51,318 nucleotides of DNA from Dimargaris cristalligena (lineage: Eukaryota; Kickxellomycota; Dimargaritomycetes; Dimargaritales; Dimargaritaceae), in the NCBI GenBank assembly GCA_027576995.1, contig JANBQC010000098.1:1-51318 (forward strand), written 5' to 3'. Of this stretch, positions 33,252 to 44,112 are shown in pieces. A program made the translations under genes and the position numbers. The notes beneath the pieces are model-generated. The model made no database searches. It saw only the letters and a list, made by a program, of their open reading frames with translations, and was not told where the DNA came from. Positions within the stretch are counted from its first letter, which is position 1, and every line of letters begins with the position of its first letter.

Positions 33252-36200
33252 ATGGACCCCGACATGGACCACGACTCCGACGAGTTCCTGCTCGTCGAGA
33301 AAGACCTGGCCGTTTCTAACCGTCACTTACGGACTGCCCCTCCTCCACAGTCTCCGCCTGCCCACCCTCTACCACCACCACCGCCGCCACAGCAGACCTT
33401 CACCGTGCCCAAGTCACTCCCGCTAGGCGCCGGCTCCCAAGAACTGACCCGGCGCTTATCGGACTGCCGGCGCTCGGTGCCCGCCTTTCGACCTCCCGCT
33501 GCAGGCCCACCCCACCTGGCGCTCCTCTCTCACTCGCTACCGACCAACCCCAGCGCGGTCCAGGCTTCCGTAGAGTCCATTCGCCGGGAACTGGAATTGC
33601 GTTTGACGGAAATTGGCCTGGCGGTCAGTGTGGACCACCCAACCGGCAGTCCCGCAAGTGGGGACCGCTTATCGAGCTCACCTGTCGAATTGCACCCGCG
33701 GGAGGGCCCCTACCCCTTCCCGGTCCGTAGCTTCCCCGACTCGACCGCCACGCTGACCACCACGGACGACAGTGACGAGGACGGCGGGGGCGGGATTCGG
33801 GCCACCTCGGTATTATCCACCGAGACCATTCCCCTGCCCGAGTCCCAGTTGCCCCGGCTATGCGCAATGCCCACCAGTAGTACCGCCCCATCTGCTGATC
33901 CACTGGCCCCGTCCCTGCGCCTACTGTTCGTCGGCGATGTCCCCGAAACAGCCGGCCAAACGGCCCTGATTGTCGCCAAGTTCCGCCAAATGTGGGGCCT
34001 GGCCACGACCGCCACCCGGTACCACATAGGTGGGCCTTCGCTCACTACTAATTCACCAGGAACAGTTGCTCCCCCCGCCTTGGATCTGCGTGAAGCAGTC
34101 TATGCCCTGAATAGTAACAACAATGGAAATGGCGATAATAATAATAATAATAATAATGATGATGCGGGCGAGACTGGCCCCTTTTTCCTATCACCGGTGT
34201 GGGGTGGTAGGGGAACAGGGGGGGCGAGCCACGAAGCACCTCTCGCGCTGGACTCGGGTCCGTATGTGGGTGTGCTTAATCTGGTGGGTTCGCTGGATCC
34301 CCCCGAGAACGCCCCGTCCCACTACCAGTCGACCTTCCGCACCCCTAAGGCGCAGTCCCTCCTGGAACTTTGCCACCGCCAAACCATGCTCTACCACCGC
34401 ATGGGCTACACCCGTCTACCCGAGGGCCCGGATGCCGGTACTTTCTCGGGGTCGGAAGGCTACCCCAAAGTAACTCTGCGCCGGGCCGTATCGTCCCCGG
34501 CGGCGACGAGGGGTGGTGGACCTCTCCGGCCCATCCTGAACCTGGTGGTCTATTTCTTGTCCGAAGACCGGATCGACCGGGACATTTTGGAGATTCAGAC
34601 CTTGGCGGCCTACTTGCCCGTCCTTCCTCTCCTCCAGCCCGCTGCCCTGCGGGCCAACGGATCCCCCCTCCGCTCCGCCACGACCTCCCGGGACAGTCTA
34701 TGCCATGAGTTTGCGACAGCCTTCCTGTTCAATAGCCTCGGCCAGGCCCTGGTCCACCTCGAGCAGGAGCACCATCAGTCGGGTGAGGTCAGGGGCGATG
34801 AATCCGGGTCGGTTCTCGCCCTGTCCCGGTCCCAAGCCCAGTACCATTCCCTGTCCCCCTTGCCGGGCTCGACCACTGATCTGCTCGAATTGGATCCCCC
34901 TCAGTTGTACCGTACCCTGTTGACCAATGTGGACCGCCTGGTCCGGCAGGGTCTGCCGGGGGTATACACCGGGTCCGTCCCAGCGACCCCTAGTATCGCC
35001 AAGACCCTGTCCGCCCACGGGCTGGTGAGTCCGTTTGACGAAGATTCGGGCAGTGACTCGGCTTCGTCGTCGTCCCCTTCTCGCCTGTTGACCTGGGTGA
35101 GTACTGCCATCCGCCTGAGCGTGTTCCTGTTTGCTGCCCTTTGGCTAATCGCCACGGTGGTGCCGGGTGATGATGTTGGCCTGGCTTCGCATCTGAATGA
35201 GTTGGGTCTATCGCCTCTCGAGTCCCGACTGGATCACCTGGGCTGCCAACTCGGGCCCGATGACACTCTCGTGTGCCACTATAATCTCCTGCTACGGAAT
35301 GACCGGGGCCAGTCTCGCCTCTTTGGAACGAAACCCAGTATGGTCCCCGTGGGCCAGCGCTGTGCGGCTCTTCTGAACGGGACCGTGCAGTCGCACTTGG
35401 GTCTCACCGGACAGAGCGCCAAAATTGATACCGAGTCAAAGGTCCATACTTCGCCGGCCGTACCGATGCGACTCTCCCGTCGGTGGACCGAACTGGTGGA
35501 TCAGCCGGGGAATCCGCTACCCCAATCACCGGCGGTGGTCACCGCCTCGCAATCCCAGGCCGCCTTTGGCTGCCAACTCACCCTGGAGGCGGTGGTTCCG
35601 GCCAGTGCGGGAGTAATCACCCCGGATTGCTTCCCGGTCATGTCGGTGTGGTTTTCGGGCAATCCAATCCCCGTGCAGGGATCCCCTTGGGCCTTTACGC
35701 CATCGCTGATACACACGTATCGGGTGGCGGCCCACCGGGACTCAGGAGCTGGTGGGGGTGCTTCGATTCCCCTCCCCCGGGCGACGGACGCTGGTGTGGA
35801 GACGGATTCGGCGGGAGCGGACAGAGAGTCGAGCGCCACACAGGCGGAAAAGGTCGAGATGGAGGAGGAAGTCCATAGCCGCGAAGCTGATGATGCGGAG
35901 GAGGCCCATGTTCGGGCCGCCCAGTTTTTTGGTCGTATCTATTCGCACCTTGTGGCCCACGAAGCCGATCGCCTGTTTAATCCCACTGAGACCCTCTCCA
36001 CGTCCCCCGCCCCATTGGCCAAAGAAACCCTAATCGACGAACCCTCGGAGGAGCGCCCCCACACCGCTTCGCTTTCGGTGGGACCCCTGGGACTCGGCCT
36101 TCGCCCCGCTGCCGAGACCCCCTGGGAGTCGGCTCGCCAAACGGTCACGGAATGGACCCAGCAGGTTCATATGCTGGCGTACTACTGGTACAACTACACC

Positions 36201-36536
36201 CGGTCCGTGCTGGGCCATTACTCAGCCCCGGGTACCCCCATCGGCCAGTTGGTGGATTACGCCGATCAAGCCCGCGCCCAGATCCGACAGACCCTGGGGC
36301 CGGTGCTTCTGCCGATGGCCGAGGAATTCGACCGTACCTACCGCGGGGTGCGTGACTATATGGTGCAGGTGGCCGATCGGCGGTACCGAACTTTCCACAC
36401 CAAGTCCCGTCGACTCATTGCGCACGCCAAAATGGTCCGTTATCGGGTGGCGATTCACTCCCTTCTGACCAAACAGTGGATCCGTAGTCAGTGGGAGCGA
36501 ATGGCGAAGTTCCTGGATACCAGGGCGACCGTCTAA
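33252..36536 (+). CDS. Unrecognised single-pass membrane protein, 1094 aa
   Basis: Single-exon frame. The ATG at 33252 is in the context GCCATGG and is the first in-frame ATG; the frame stays open for a further 61 codons upstream without one. The product begins with an acidic segment (DPDMDHDSDEFLLVE), then a Pro/Gln-rich stretch (about 30-55). A probable folded domain spans about 215-500, containing RLLFVGDVPE, VAKFRQMWG, YVGVLNLVGSLDPPE and ILNLVVYFLSEDRID, which read as strand-helix alternations of an alpha/beta domain. An Asn run near 290-303 interrupts it. One clear membrane helix lies near 616-636 (LSVFLFAALWLIATVV). The region after it has several cysteines. The C-terminal 180 residues are helical, with aromatic and basic residues (YRGVRDYMVQVADRRYRTFH). 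GC-rich third positions match neighbouring genes. I do not recognise the family and see no Walker A or other catalytic motif. Confidence 0.82.
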   Translation: MDPDMDHDSDEFLLVEKDLAVSNRHLRTAPPPQSPPAHPLPPPPPPQQTFTVPKSLPLGAGSQELTRRLSDCRRSVPAFRPPAAGPPHLALLSHSLPTNPSAVQASVESIRRELELRLTEIGLAVSVDHPTGSPASGDRLSSSPVELHPREGPYPFPVRSFPDSTATLTTTDDSDEDGGGGIRATSVLSTETIPLPESQLPRLCAMPTSSTAPSADPLAPSLRLLFVGDVPETAGQTALIVAKFRQMWGLATTATRYHIGGPSLTTNSPGTVAPPALDLREAVYALNSNNNGNGDNNNNNNNDDAGETGPFFLSPVWGGRGTGGASHEAPLALDSGPYVGVLNLVGSLDPPENAPSHYQSTFRTPKAQSLLELCHRQTMLYHRMGYTRLPEGPDAGTFSGSEGYPKVTLRRAVSSPAATRGGGPLRPILNLVVYFLSEDRIDRDILEIQTLAAYLPVLPLLQPAALRANGSPLRSATTSRDSLCHEFATAFLFNSLGQALVHLEQEHHQSGEVRGDESGSVLALSRSQAQYHSLSPLPGSTTDLLELDPPQLYRTLLTNVDRLVRQGLPGVYTGSVPATPSIAKTLSAHGLVSPFDEDSGSDSASSSSPSRLLTWVSTAIRLSVFLFAALWLIATVVPGDDVGLASHLNELGLSPLESRLDHLGCQLGPDDTLVCHYNLLLRNDRGQSRLFGTKPSMVPVGQRCAALLNGTVQSHLGLTGQSAKIDTESKVHTSPAVPMRLSRRWTELVDQPGNPLPQSPAVVTASQSQAAFGCQLTLEAVVPASAGVITPDCFPVMSVWFSGNPIPVQGSPWAFTPSLIHTYRVAAHRDSGAGGGASIPLPRATDAGVETDSAGADRESSATQAEKVEMEEEVHSREADDAEEAHVRAAQFFGRIYSHLVAHEADRLFNPTETLSTSPAPLAKETLIDEPSEERPHTASLSVGPLGLGLRPAAETPWESARQTVTEWTQQVHMLAYYWYNYTRSVLGHYSAPGTPIGQLVDYADQARAQIRQTLGPVLLPMAEEFDRTYRGVRDYMVQVADRRYRTFHTKSRRLIAHAKMVRYRVAIHSLLTKQWIRSQWERMAKFLDTRATV
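34132..34158. repeat. AAT trinucleotide run encoding Asn
   Basis: GATAATAATAAT-type run inside the 1094-aa protein gene, encoding consecutive Asn residues. It is in frame, so length changes would not break the gene. Confidence 0.85.
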
Positions 36537-37410
36537 TCCTTCATGGTCTCCGACGGCTCTCTCTCGACTTGTTTTCTTTTATCTTTCTCTTTCTGACCAT
36601 TAGGTCTGTGTACTGTTGTGTATAGGTGTATTTTTTATTCTCATTTTCTTTGATTCTCTCTCCCCCTCCCATGCCTCCTGTATTTCAACTATCGTTATGG
36701 TTTTTTAACCCGATTATATTAATGTGACGAAATCACGCTGCTCCCTTGCATTATTTCCGGGCCTCTCCATTATTCGATTACTCCCCCTTTTTCATCCCTT
36801 TATTATCATTATTCCTATTTTTGCCCTTTCTGTACCAGCCTGTACATTTCGTTGCTGCGCTGTGGAACATTTTCTTCCCGTTTTGTGTCGTTACGGAGTC
36901 GATGGATTAATATGGTAAGGCCAATTTAAATGTCCAATCTTCATCCCATTTTATACTACGCCAGGAACATTGTAAGCCCTTATCCCTCTCATTATTGTAC
37001 ACTTGATTCATATGTCCATTCACTCAACCGCCCCATCCCATTCGCCATGTATTTATACCACCAGATGGTTCGTCTCATGTGAGGGGGACACTGGCAGCTT
37101 GTCCTGTCCTGTCCCGTCTTCCCAACTGTACGATTTCTACTGGAATGGTCTCCGTCTCTTCAATCGCATTGTCATTTTTTTCTAATAAACCTTTAATCGC
37201 CTACCATGATGTGCTTCGTCCAACTAAGGGAAGATCCGCCGATGTTCGTTACCCCTTTTGCGTAACTGGCTGAGAATCAAAACAGCTAAAGGCTACCCCA
37301 CCTTGCCACGGGAAATGGTTGGAGTCAGGGGGGCAGAGTTGGTCTCGATGGGTTTTTTGCAGAGGGAAAGTTGAGCAAGAAGGAAATCAATGTTAATGTA
37401 TTCCACCTTT

Positions 37411-37443
<33 letters not shown>

Positions 37444-37465
37444 ATATATATATATATATATATAT
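37411..37465. repeat. (CTAT)n(TA)n microsatellite
   Basis: Eight or so CTAT units run directly into about a dozen TA units. Likely polymorphic. Confidence 0.92.
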
Positions 37466-37948
37466 TCAACACCTTGTCATCTTAGCTCGGACATTATAAG
37501 ATGTTAACCAGCTGATATGTGTGGGATCTATGGTTTTTGAGTTTTGGGTTTTGGCATTGCCTACCTACCTGTCATTTATGGATATCATTTTGGCTGATGA
37601 GGCCACCTACATATGGGAGAGGTTCAACCGAGCTGTATACCGAAAAATCCGTTAGATGAAGCAAATAGTACTGGTTAAAAATAAATCTCCCATACATTAT
37701 CCCATACAATTATCATTTAAAACCTTATACAGCTGGGCCGAACTTCACCCATATTGTCGGCCCTTATAGTGTACCCCTTTCTACCGTGGACGGGTCTGTT
37801 TGCGGCCCTGCCCAGTTCCTTTTGCGTTCCAAGCTGTGATATCTTTATTTTCTGAATGATCGTCAATCTCATCGTTGTGGATAGAGCCGTCCACTTGCCT
37901 AGTCGTTCTCGAAGGCCAGGCCCCTCCTATTTTACTCATAATATAGGG

Positions 37949-37967
37949 TATATATATATATATATAT
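37949..37967. repeat. (TA)n microsatellite
   Basis: Short pure TA run in the spacer upstream of the peflin-like gene. Confidence 0.85.
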
Positions 37968-39339
37968 CCGGAAGTTATCAAAAAAAAAGGGGGGTTTGGG
38001 TGTACGGTGAGAAACTAGAAGGAAAACACACCTTCCCCCCAATGCGCTGGGCTTGACACTACTGCTGGCAGGAGGTTGAAGGGCGACTGTGGCGATTTTT
38101 GCAGGGCCATTATTGTCCCAACTTATTCTTCCTACACTGTATTACCCAAGCGTTGGCTGTCAAGGTTGGGCTGCACGCGTCCCCCCAAATGAATATCGGA
38201 GTAATAATAAGGGAGTGTCTGCCCATCTCAACAAGGGTATTTTCTATTAAAAGCCTTAATCTTACAGTGCACAAGATTAAGACAATACACGTCCAAACGA
38301 ATATTAGGAAATGACAGTCAGTAAATAGTGCGCTTTGGCTGTCAATGGATTTTTTGAATAGTAATGGCGTCGTCACCATCTCAACTAGCCCATGTTTCCC
38401 GATCCCCTTGATTTGGCGGCCGATCCGTCTCGTCCTTTCTGGTCCCATGTTCCAACTTGGTAGGAACAGATCAAGTGCACACAAGCATGGGGGAGAAGAG
38501 GGTCAATCACCTGAATGGAAAATACGGCTATTGTTGTCCTACCTTTTACTGTGGGTGATTTGTAATGTATACCAAACCAACCAGTCCTGGCTATTATCGC
38601 GCTACTGCTATTGTCTCGCGTTGCGGGGGGAATTCCTCCCTCTCTTTATTATTTACACAGTAGGCTTGGCTGCAGAGGAACCTTCTGGCGTATCTGTCCC
38701 GTGTCTTTTCTTTTATAGCGTTTCCAGGCCCAAAGGAAAGGGGTATAGTTGGTTAGGTGGAGGGAAGGGATGTTGTCTGTCTGGCTGTACACGCAATAAT
38801 TACTAGAAGTGCGTAAATTGGTGTAGTGGGAGAGGAGGACCCCCACCAAATGGGAGAAGGATGTGTCACGGCTGTATAAATAAGATACCGTGGCAGTGTT
38901 GGGTATGTGGTATACAAGGATAATATAATATAATATGTGTTGATGTTATTATAAACTACTCTAAACCCAAGCCTGCCAATAACGATGATGGATGATGGCT
39001 TGATCAGAGAGAGGGGTGTGGAGCTTGGTTGCGCCCTTGGCGGGCGTCCAATGCGTGTGACCTCTCACCTCTCCTTCTCCTCTCTACTACATACAATACC
39101 CATCATATACTATTAGAAGTAGTAGGAGTAGTGTGGTTAGAGAGTCCACCCCGCTGGCCGACTGTATGTGTAGAGTATATGCTCGGGGGAAAACCTAGCT
39201 AGACTCTCTTTTAAACTCTTTCCCTCTCCTTCTTCATCTCTTTGTCTTCGCTTTTTGATTGGTGTTGTTATATACGCTTCCCCTTATTTTCCTTACTCTA
39301 CTCCAGGTCCTTCCTTCACCTTTTCCTAATCTCCCCACA

Positions 39340-41277
39340 ATGGCCTACAATCCCCCTCCCGGTGGCTACAACGCTTACGGCGGCGGCCAACAACAAGGCG
39401 GCTACGGCGGTCCCCCTCCCAGCGGTGGTGGTGGCTACGGTCCCCCCGGCGGCAACCCCTACGGCCAGCAGCAACACCCCTACGGTCAACAGCAGCAGCA
39501 GCAACAGCCACCTCAGTACGGCGGTGGGGGTGGTCAATACCGTCCTCCCGTCTCGCAGGGCGGTTACGGCGCTCCACCACCCAGCCAGGGCGGCTACGGA
39601 GGCGCTTACCCGCCCCAGGGTGGCCCTCCCCATAGCGGCACCCCCCAAGGTGCTCCCGGTAAGTGGTCTATCCGCTAAATCATGAACCCGACATTCTCAT
39701 CTCTCGGTTAACAGCGGCTTGATGTGCTGGGGGGATGTGGAAGATTCTTGGTACCCACGCCTGTTTTCGGTATCCTCACCTGTGTTGCCTTCCCAACCCC
39801 CATCCACCAACCCTCCCCCGATCCGGGCAGGTTAGGTGTAGGCCACCACCCCTCGGGGATTCCTCTGCTCGTAAGTAAGGGCCTTTCTAACCCGCTAACC
39901 CCCCTTCCCCCTGTTTGCATTCCCCAGCCAACAAGCCCCCGGGTTCCTCGGGCCCTCCTTCCCAGGATACCCTTTACCACTGGTTCCAGGCCGTGGACTC
40001 GGACAAGAGCGGTGCCTTGTCTGTGAGCGAGCTCCAGCGTGCTCTCATGAACGGAGACTGGTCCCCCTTCAACATCGAGACTGTCCGTATGATGGTCAAC
40101 ATGTTCGACAAGGATAACAACGGTACCATCAACTTCAACGAGTTCACCGGGCTGTGGAAATACATTGACGACTGGAAGAAGTGCTTCCAAACCTTCGATG
40201 CCGACCGTTCTGGTACCATCGACCGCAACGAACTGGAACGCGCTCTGCGCACCTTTGGCTTCAATGTGCCACCCGCTGTGATTGGTGCCATCATTCGCAA
40301 GTTTGACATTCACGGTAAGTTTCCATCGATTTTATTATTATTATTATCATTTTGTTTGTTTTTATTCGATGCTTTACGGGCTAGTTAGTGTGCTATTACC
40401 GCTTGGCAGGCCCATTACCATCGATTCAGCGCTGCCTTCCGTCCAATCCGTTGGCCATGGCCAGCTAGTCGGGGCTTAGCCGCGGGGAAGTCGGGGTATG
40501 TCTGTATATCTGATTGAGTAGCTTAGTTGGGTTATAGGGGTGTCGACCCTCCAATGCCCCGTTTCTCTTTTCTAACCCTAGGGAGGGGATATTTTGCTTA
40601 CCCGCCCGGATCCGATTCGTGGGGCAGAATAGTGGATATGGTCATTGGTTAATGGTCGGGCTTGGCTTGGGGAGACTTGGGTACGAGAGTGTGTGAGGGT
40701 GAATGGTGAGGAGGGGTTGGTCTGTGTCCCAATTGTTAAACCTGGGGCAGATTTTCTCCACCTAGATGGTCCAAACCACCCGCCTCCCATTTTCTCTCCA
40801 CCTACCCTATATCCTCAAGAAACATCCCCATAACCCAAGGCCAATCCGTGGACACTTGTTTAAAATACCCGCACTATCGTATTGACCGTCGATTTCCCCC
40901 TTTTTTATCCGCCCCATTACCTCTGCCTTGTCCCAAATTTATTCTACACTACCCTATAAATGCCGCTTTGGCGTTACGTGGGTGGGTGTGTATCCCTTAA
41001 TATTTGGGATTGCGTGTGCACGTATATTATTTGCCCTGTCTATTCGCCTGTGGTTTTCTCTACATATCTTTTTGCCCCATTCATTATTTTTGTTCTTGTA
41101 GCTGATCGTATTAAAAATCAAGCAGGTAGAGGCACGGTCACTTTCGACAACTTCATCCAGGCCTGTGTGACGGTCCGCACCCTCACCGAATCGTTCCAAA
41201 GATTTGATACCAACAACGACGGCTGGGTCCAAATCAACTACGAGCAGTTCCTGATGCTGGTGATCAACGGCCGTTAA
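39340..41277 (+). CDS. PEF1: Peflin/ALG-2-like penta-EF-hand calcium-binding protein
   Basis: Three exons, 39340-39658, 39928-40314 and 41102-41277, both junctions in phase 1, give 293 aa. Both donors are GTAAGT; the acceptors are CCCCAG and TTGTAG. Penta-EF-hand proteins bind calcium and act as adaptors, for example in ESCRT and COPII-linked trafficking; yeast Pef1 is linked to polarised growth. Residues 1-118 form a Gly/Pro/Gln/Tyr-rich tail with GGYG repeats, as in peflin. EF-hand loops: EF1 130-141 (DSDKSGALSVSE), EF2 167-178 (DKDNNGTINFNE), EF3 197-208 (DADRSGTIDRNE), a degenerate EF4 around FDIHADRIKNQ, and EF5 near 271-282 (DTNNDGWVQINY), whose last position is not Glu. EF1-EF3 look able to bind calcium. 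Intron 2 (787 nt) is the longest in the window and splits the degenerate EF4. The symbol is a family-level assignment. Confidence 0.93.
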
Positions 41278-44112
41278 ATCGATGGCTTCCAACCTGCCGA
41301 CCAAACTAGAGGCGACCGTGGTGCCCACCATTTGGCAACCTTTTATGTCCCCAATGTCCAATAATAGTTACGTCGACTCTTCCTATCTCTTACCAATGCC
41401 CATGTTCACCACCTATTCTCCTGCGCGCCTACCGATTCCCTTGTTAACATCCTAGGCCCGTCATTACCTTTGGCTTTTGTAGCCTTGACCCCGTCCCTCT
41501 TTAATTATTTGTTATCCCGGAATTTCGACTCACATGGTCCCCCCCCCACCTTTCATCTTTTTCACGAGGCCTCCTAACTTGCCTCCGATTTTCTCAGTAC
41601 CCCCCCCATTTCCCTTTACACTATTACGACCCGATTCTATATCGTTTCATTTTTTTCTTTTTACATATTCGTTTTCGAAATTAAGTTTTTTGTTTTGGTT
41701 ATTATTTGTTGATTGGAAGGGCTGTTTTCCTGATCTTTCGTTCTATTTTTAGTTTCTGAAATATATTCTTTTGTTTGACCGTACATATAAAATCCAACTA
41801 TCCCATAACAAGAGGGTATTTCCTATGGGTGAAGTTGAATCCGGCTGTATAGGATTTGGAAGTAAATTGGGGGTTGCTAAAGATTGAGCTAGTCAATGGG
41901 TTTCGCGATAGCCAGTTGGTCTGAGTTTTTCCTATGTGGATCTGGTACTGCAGTATCCGAATGATTTTACGTCTAATCTCCAAGTATTTGGCAGTGAAGC
42001 TGTATGTAATGCCGTTCATGTGGGGGATATTCTTTAGCGACCTTTCAATTGTTATATAAGATCTACCAAGTCGCCTCTCGCTGAAATTCGTTTAGTTTAA
42101 TCTGGCATGGACTCATCTATTTAAATCGAACTAATATTGTTATCGTATGATGCCATCTTTTCCATGCACCGGATCGGGTTGTCCGAACAAAGCCCAGTGA
42201 TCAAACTGTACCAACTATTAAACGGTATAGTGCCTTGTAGTCTGTCTCCCAATAGGGACATGGAAGAAGGGGAGAGTGTATTCACAATAGGTTTAGGGAA
42301 TCTGAGTTCGACTTAAATACTACTGAGCTGCCATCTCCCAGTCTCAGCCTAAATAGGGACACTTAAATGACTCTACTAAAATGAATAGATCAAATATCGT
42401 TTAACGATTGGGCCAAGTGGGGCCTATTAAGTAGTCGAATTACCCAGTAGGGAAGCAAGATGATAATAATATCAAATGCCGAGTTGGGCGGGTTCATTAG
42501 TGGAGGAATGCTCTAGTCGTCATGTAGTAAGTAAGGTCCGCTTCGTCCGGCGGTTGCGATAGAATACAGTGATAGTGATATGTCTAGTTTTCCGTTTATT
42601 ACTAAACCTCTCATTAGACGAGGATATAGTCAACTATGCACCACCGATGGAGTGGATGGCATTCAGCGCCATTTTTTTTTTTGAGGGCATTCGTTTTAAT
42701 AATGGTGCGGTGGTAGGCTGAAAAACTTGTTTTAGCCAAGAATTTCGGTCTCAATGGGCAGATTCCTCGTCATAATATGTACATAATTACATGTATATGT
42801 CCAGATTGGACCTTTTCCGTATTATTTATCACTCACTCGATTGAATTAGACCGAGTAATCGAAGAATATAGGGCCCACCTGGTTGGTTTCTTTTCTTCAT
42901 TAATCTTTAGAGTTACATGTTTATATAGTAATAAAACCTGGGGGGGAGGGCTCTTTCGTATTGCCTATCACTCAGTTTCATAGGCGTGAAGTTCAACATG
43001 GTGATGTTCACGATTTTAAATGAAAGCCAAAGGGTGGCATTGAAAATGTATGTTTAGCCAGTATAGCCCATCTCATTAAACAGATTTCTCGTAATACAGC
43101 AGGACACTTTCGACGGTAGGATTAGATGCTCTCAAAAGACGAGAATAATAACCAAAAGAATCACTATGTGAGGCTTGAAGGGGGCCCAAATAGGGGAAGG
43201 GTGGCGCCAGTACGGTACATGGCAGGCGCCCAGACAGACTATGGGAACGTCGGTAATCGTATTAGAGGCCTTGCTAAATGAATGTTTAAATGGCACAACC
43301 CTGAACCCGGGGGACAAGGCAACGGAAACTGCAATTGGGTACATGTCGGACTGTGATTGCCGAGGTAGTGCGGGACAAGCTGGGGTCGATTTGTTTGCCT
43401 TTCGGCCAGGCATGTGTGAGTGGAGCAGGGGAATGTCGGCCAACTGAACGGTCGGATATATACTGTGACTCAATATATAGATACATCAATATTCCGCGTA
43501 TATAGGGTCAAAACTATAAATGGGTTTATTACGAATATTGGTACGAATCCCGGGCTCAAAAATAATAAGGTCCGCTGGTTTGTCAAGAAAGAAGAGTAAG
43601 TAGATTCGGAGTTATATAATAAAAGAAGGGCTCGACAAATTAAGATAGTCATGTATCATGGAAAATACCAATTGCCCAGGGAATGCGGCGGAGAGGAAAG
43701 TAGGTGAAAAGTAAATGGATACAGAGTCTGAATATAAAATAGGTGGCAGTTGGTGTACATTGTGGTCAAATTATGATTATAAAATTATCCCTTGTCCCAA
43801 CTAAACTATATAGATAAGGTGTAATGGTTCGTCGACGAGGGTATGGGATATACCGCTGCTGAATATATTATAATAATTATATATAAAAGGCGTTTGGTTG
43901 GACCTGGCGAAGTAGAGAAGTCAATGCAGAGATACGATAGCATCAATTTTACTGCTTAAAAGGGGGAATGCGAGGGAAGTGGGTGTCCGACGGCGTTGGA
44001 TGAAGTACTAGGTGCTATCGAAATTAGCCCTCGAAAATAGGTTAAATAAGTGAAGTCCCCACCTCCCTTTCCCTATATTTAATGAACTATTTTTGGGGTT
44101 CAACTAAACCAT
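41278..44112. other. AT-rich intergenic region between convergent genes
   Basis: About 2.8 kb between the stops of the peflin-like gene (+) and the HECT ligase gene (-). The first 500 bases are strongly T-rich. From about 41780 to 44100 the sequence is AT-rich with only short open frames. The longest at 43132-43473 (minus) and 43175-43447 (plus) overlap each other, and neither has a recognisable domain. Confidence 0.5.

Larger units (their letters stand above)
36537..39339. other. Intergenic region with microsatellites
   Basis: About 2.8 kb. The first 500 bases are T-rich (likely 3' UTR and terminator of the membrane protein gene). Microsatellites lie at 37411-37465 and 37949-37967. The last 150 bases are pyrimidine-rich (likely promoter of the peflin-like gene). 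The open frame at 38345-38806 (153 codons) has no recognisable domain, so I call no gene. Confidence 0.5.

Noticed and set aside
38345..38806. 153-codon plus-strand open frame
   Set aside because: Mixed hydrophobic and Cys-rich composition without a coherent signal peptide or membrane pattern. No homologue recognised.
39242..39685. Alternative plus-strand frame over the peflin Gly/Pro-rich exon, and minus-strand frames in the same place
   Set aside because: Repetitive GC-rich codons keep several frames open. Only the frame starting at 39340 joins in phase to EF-hand exons.
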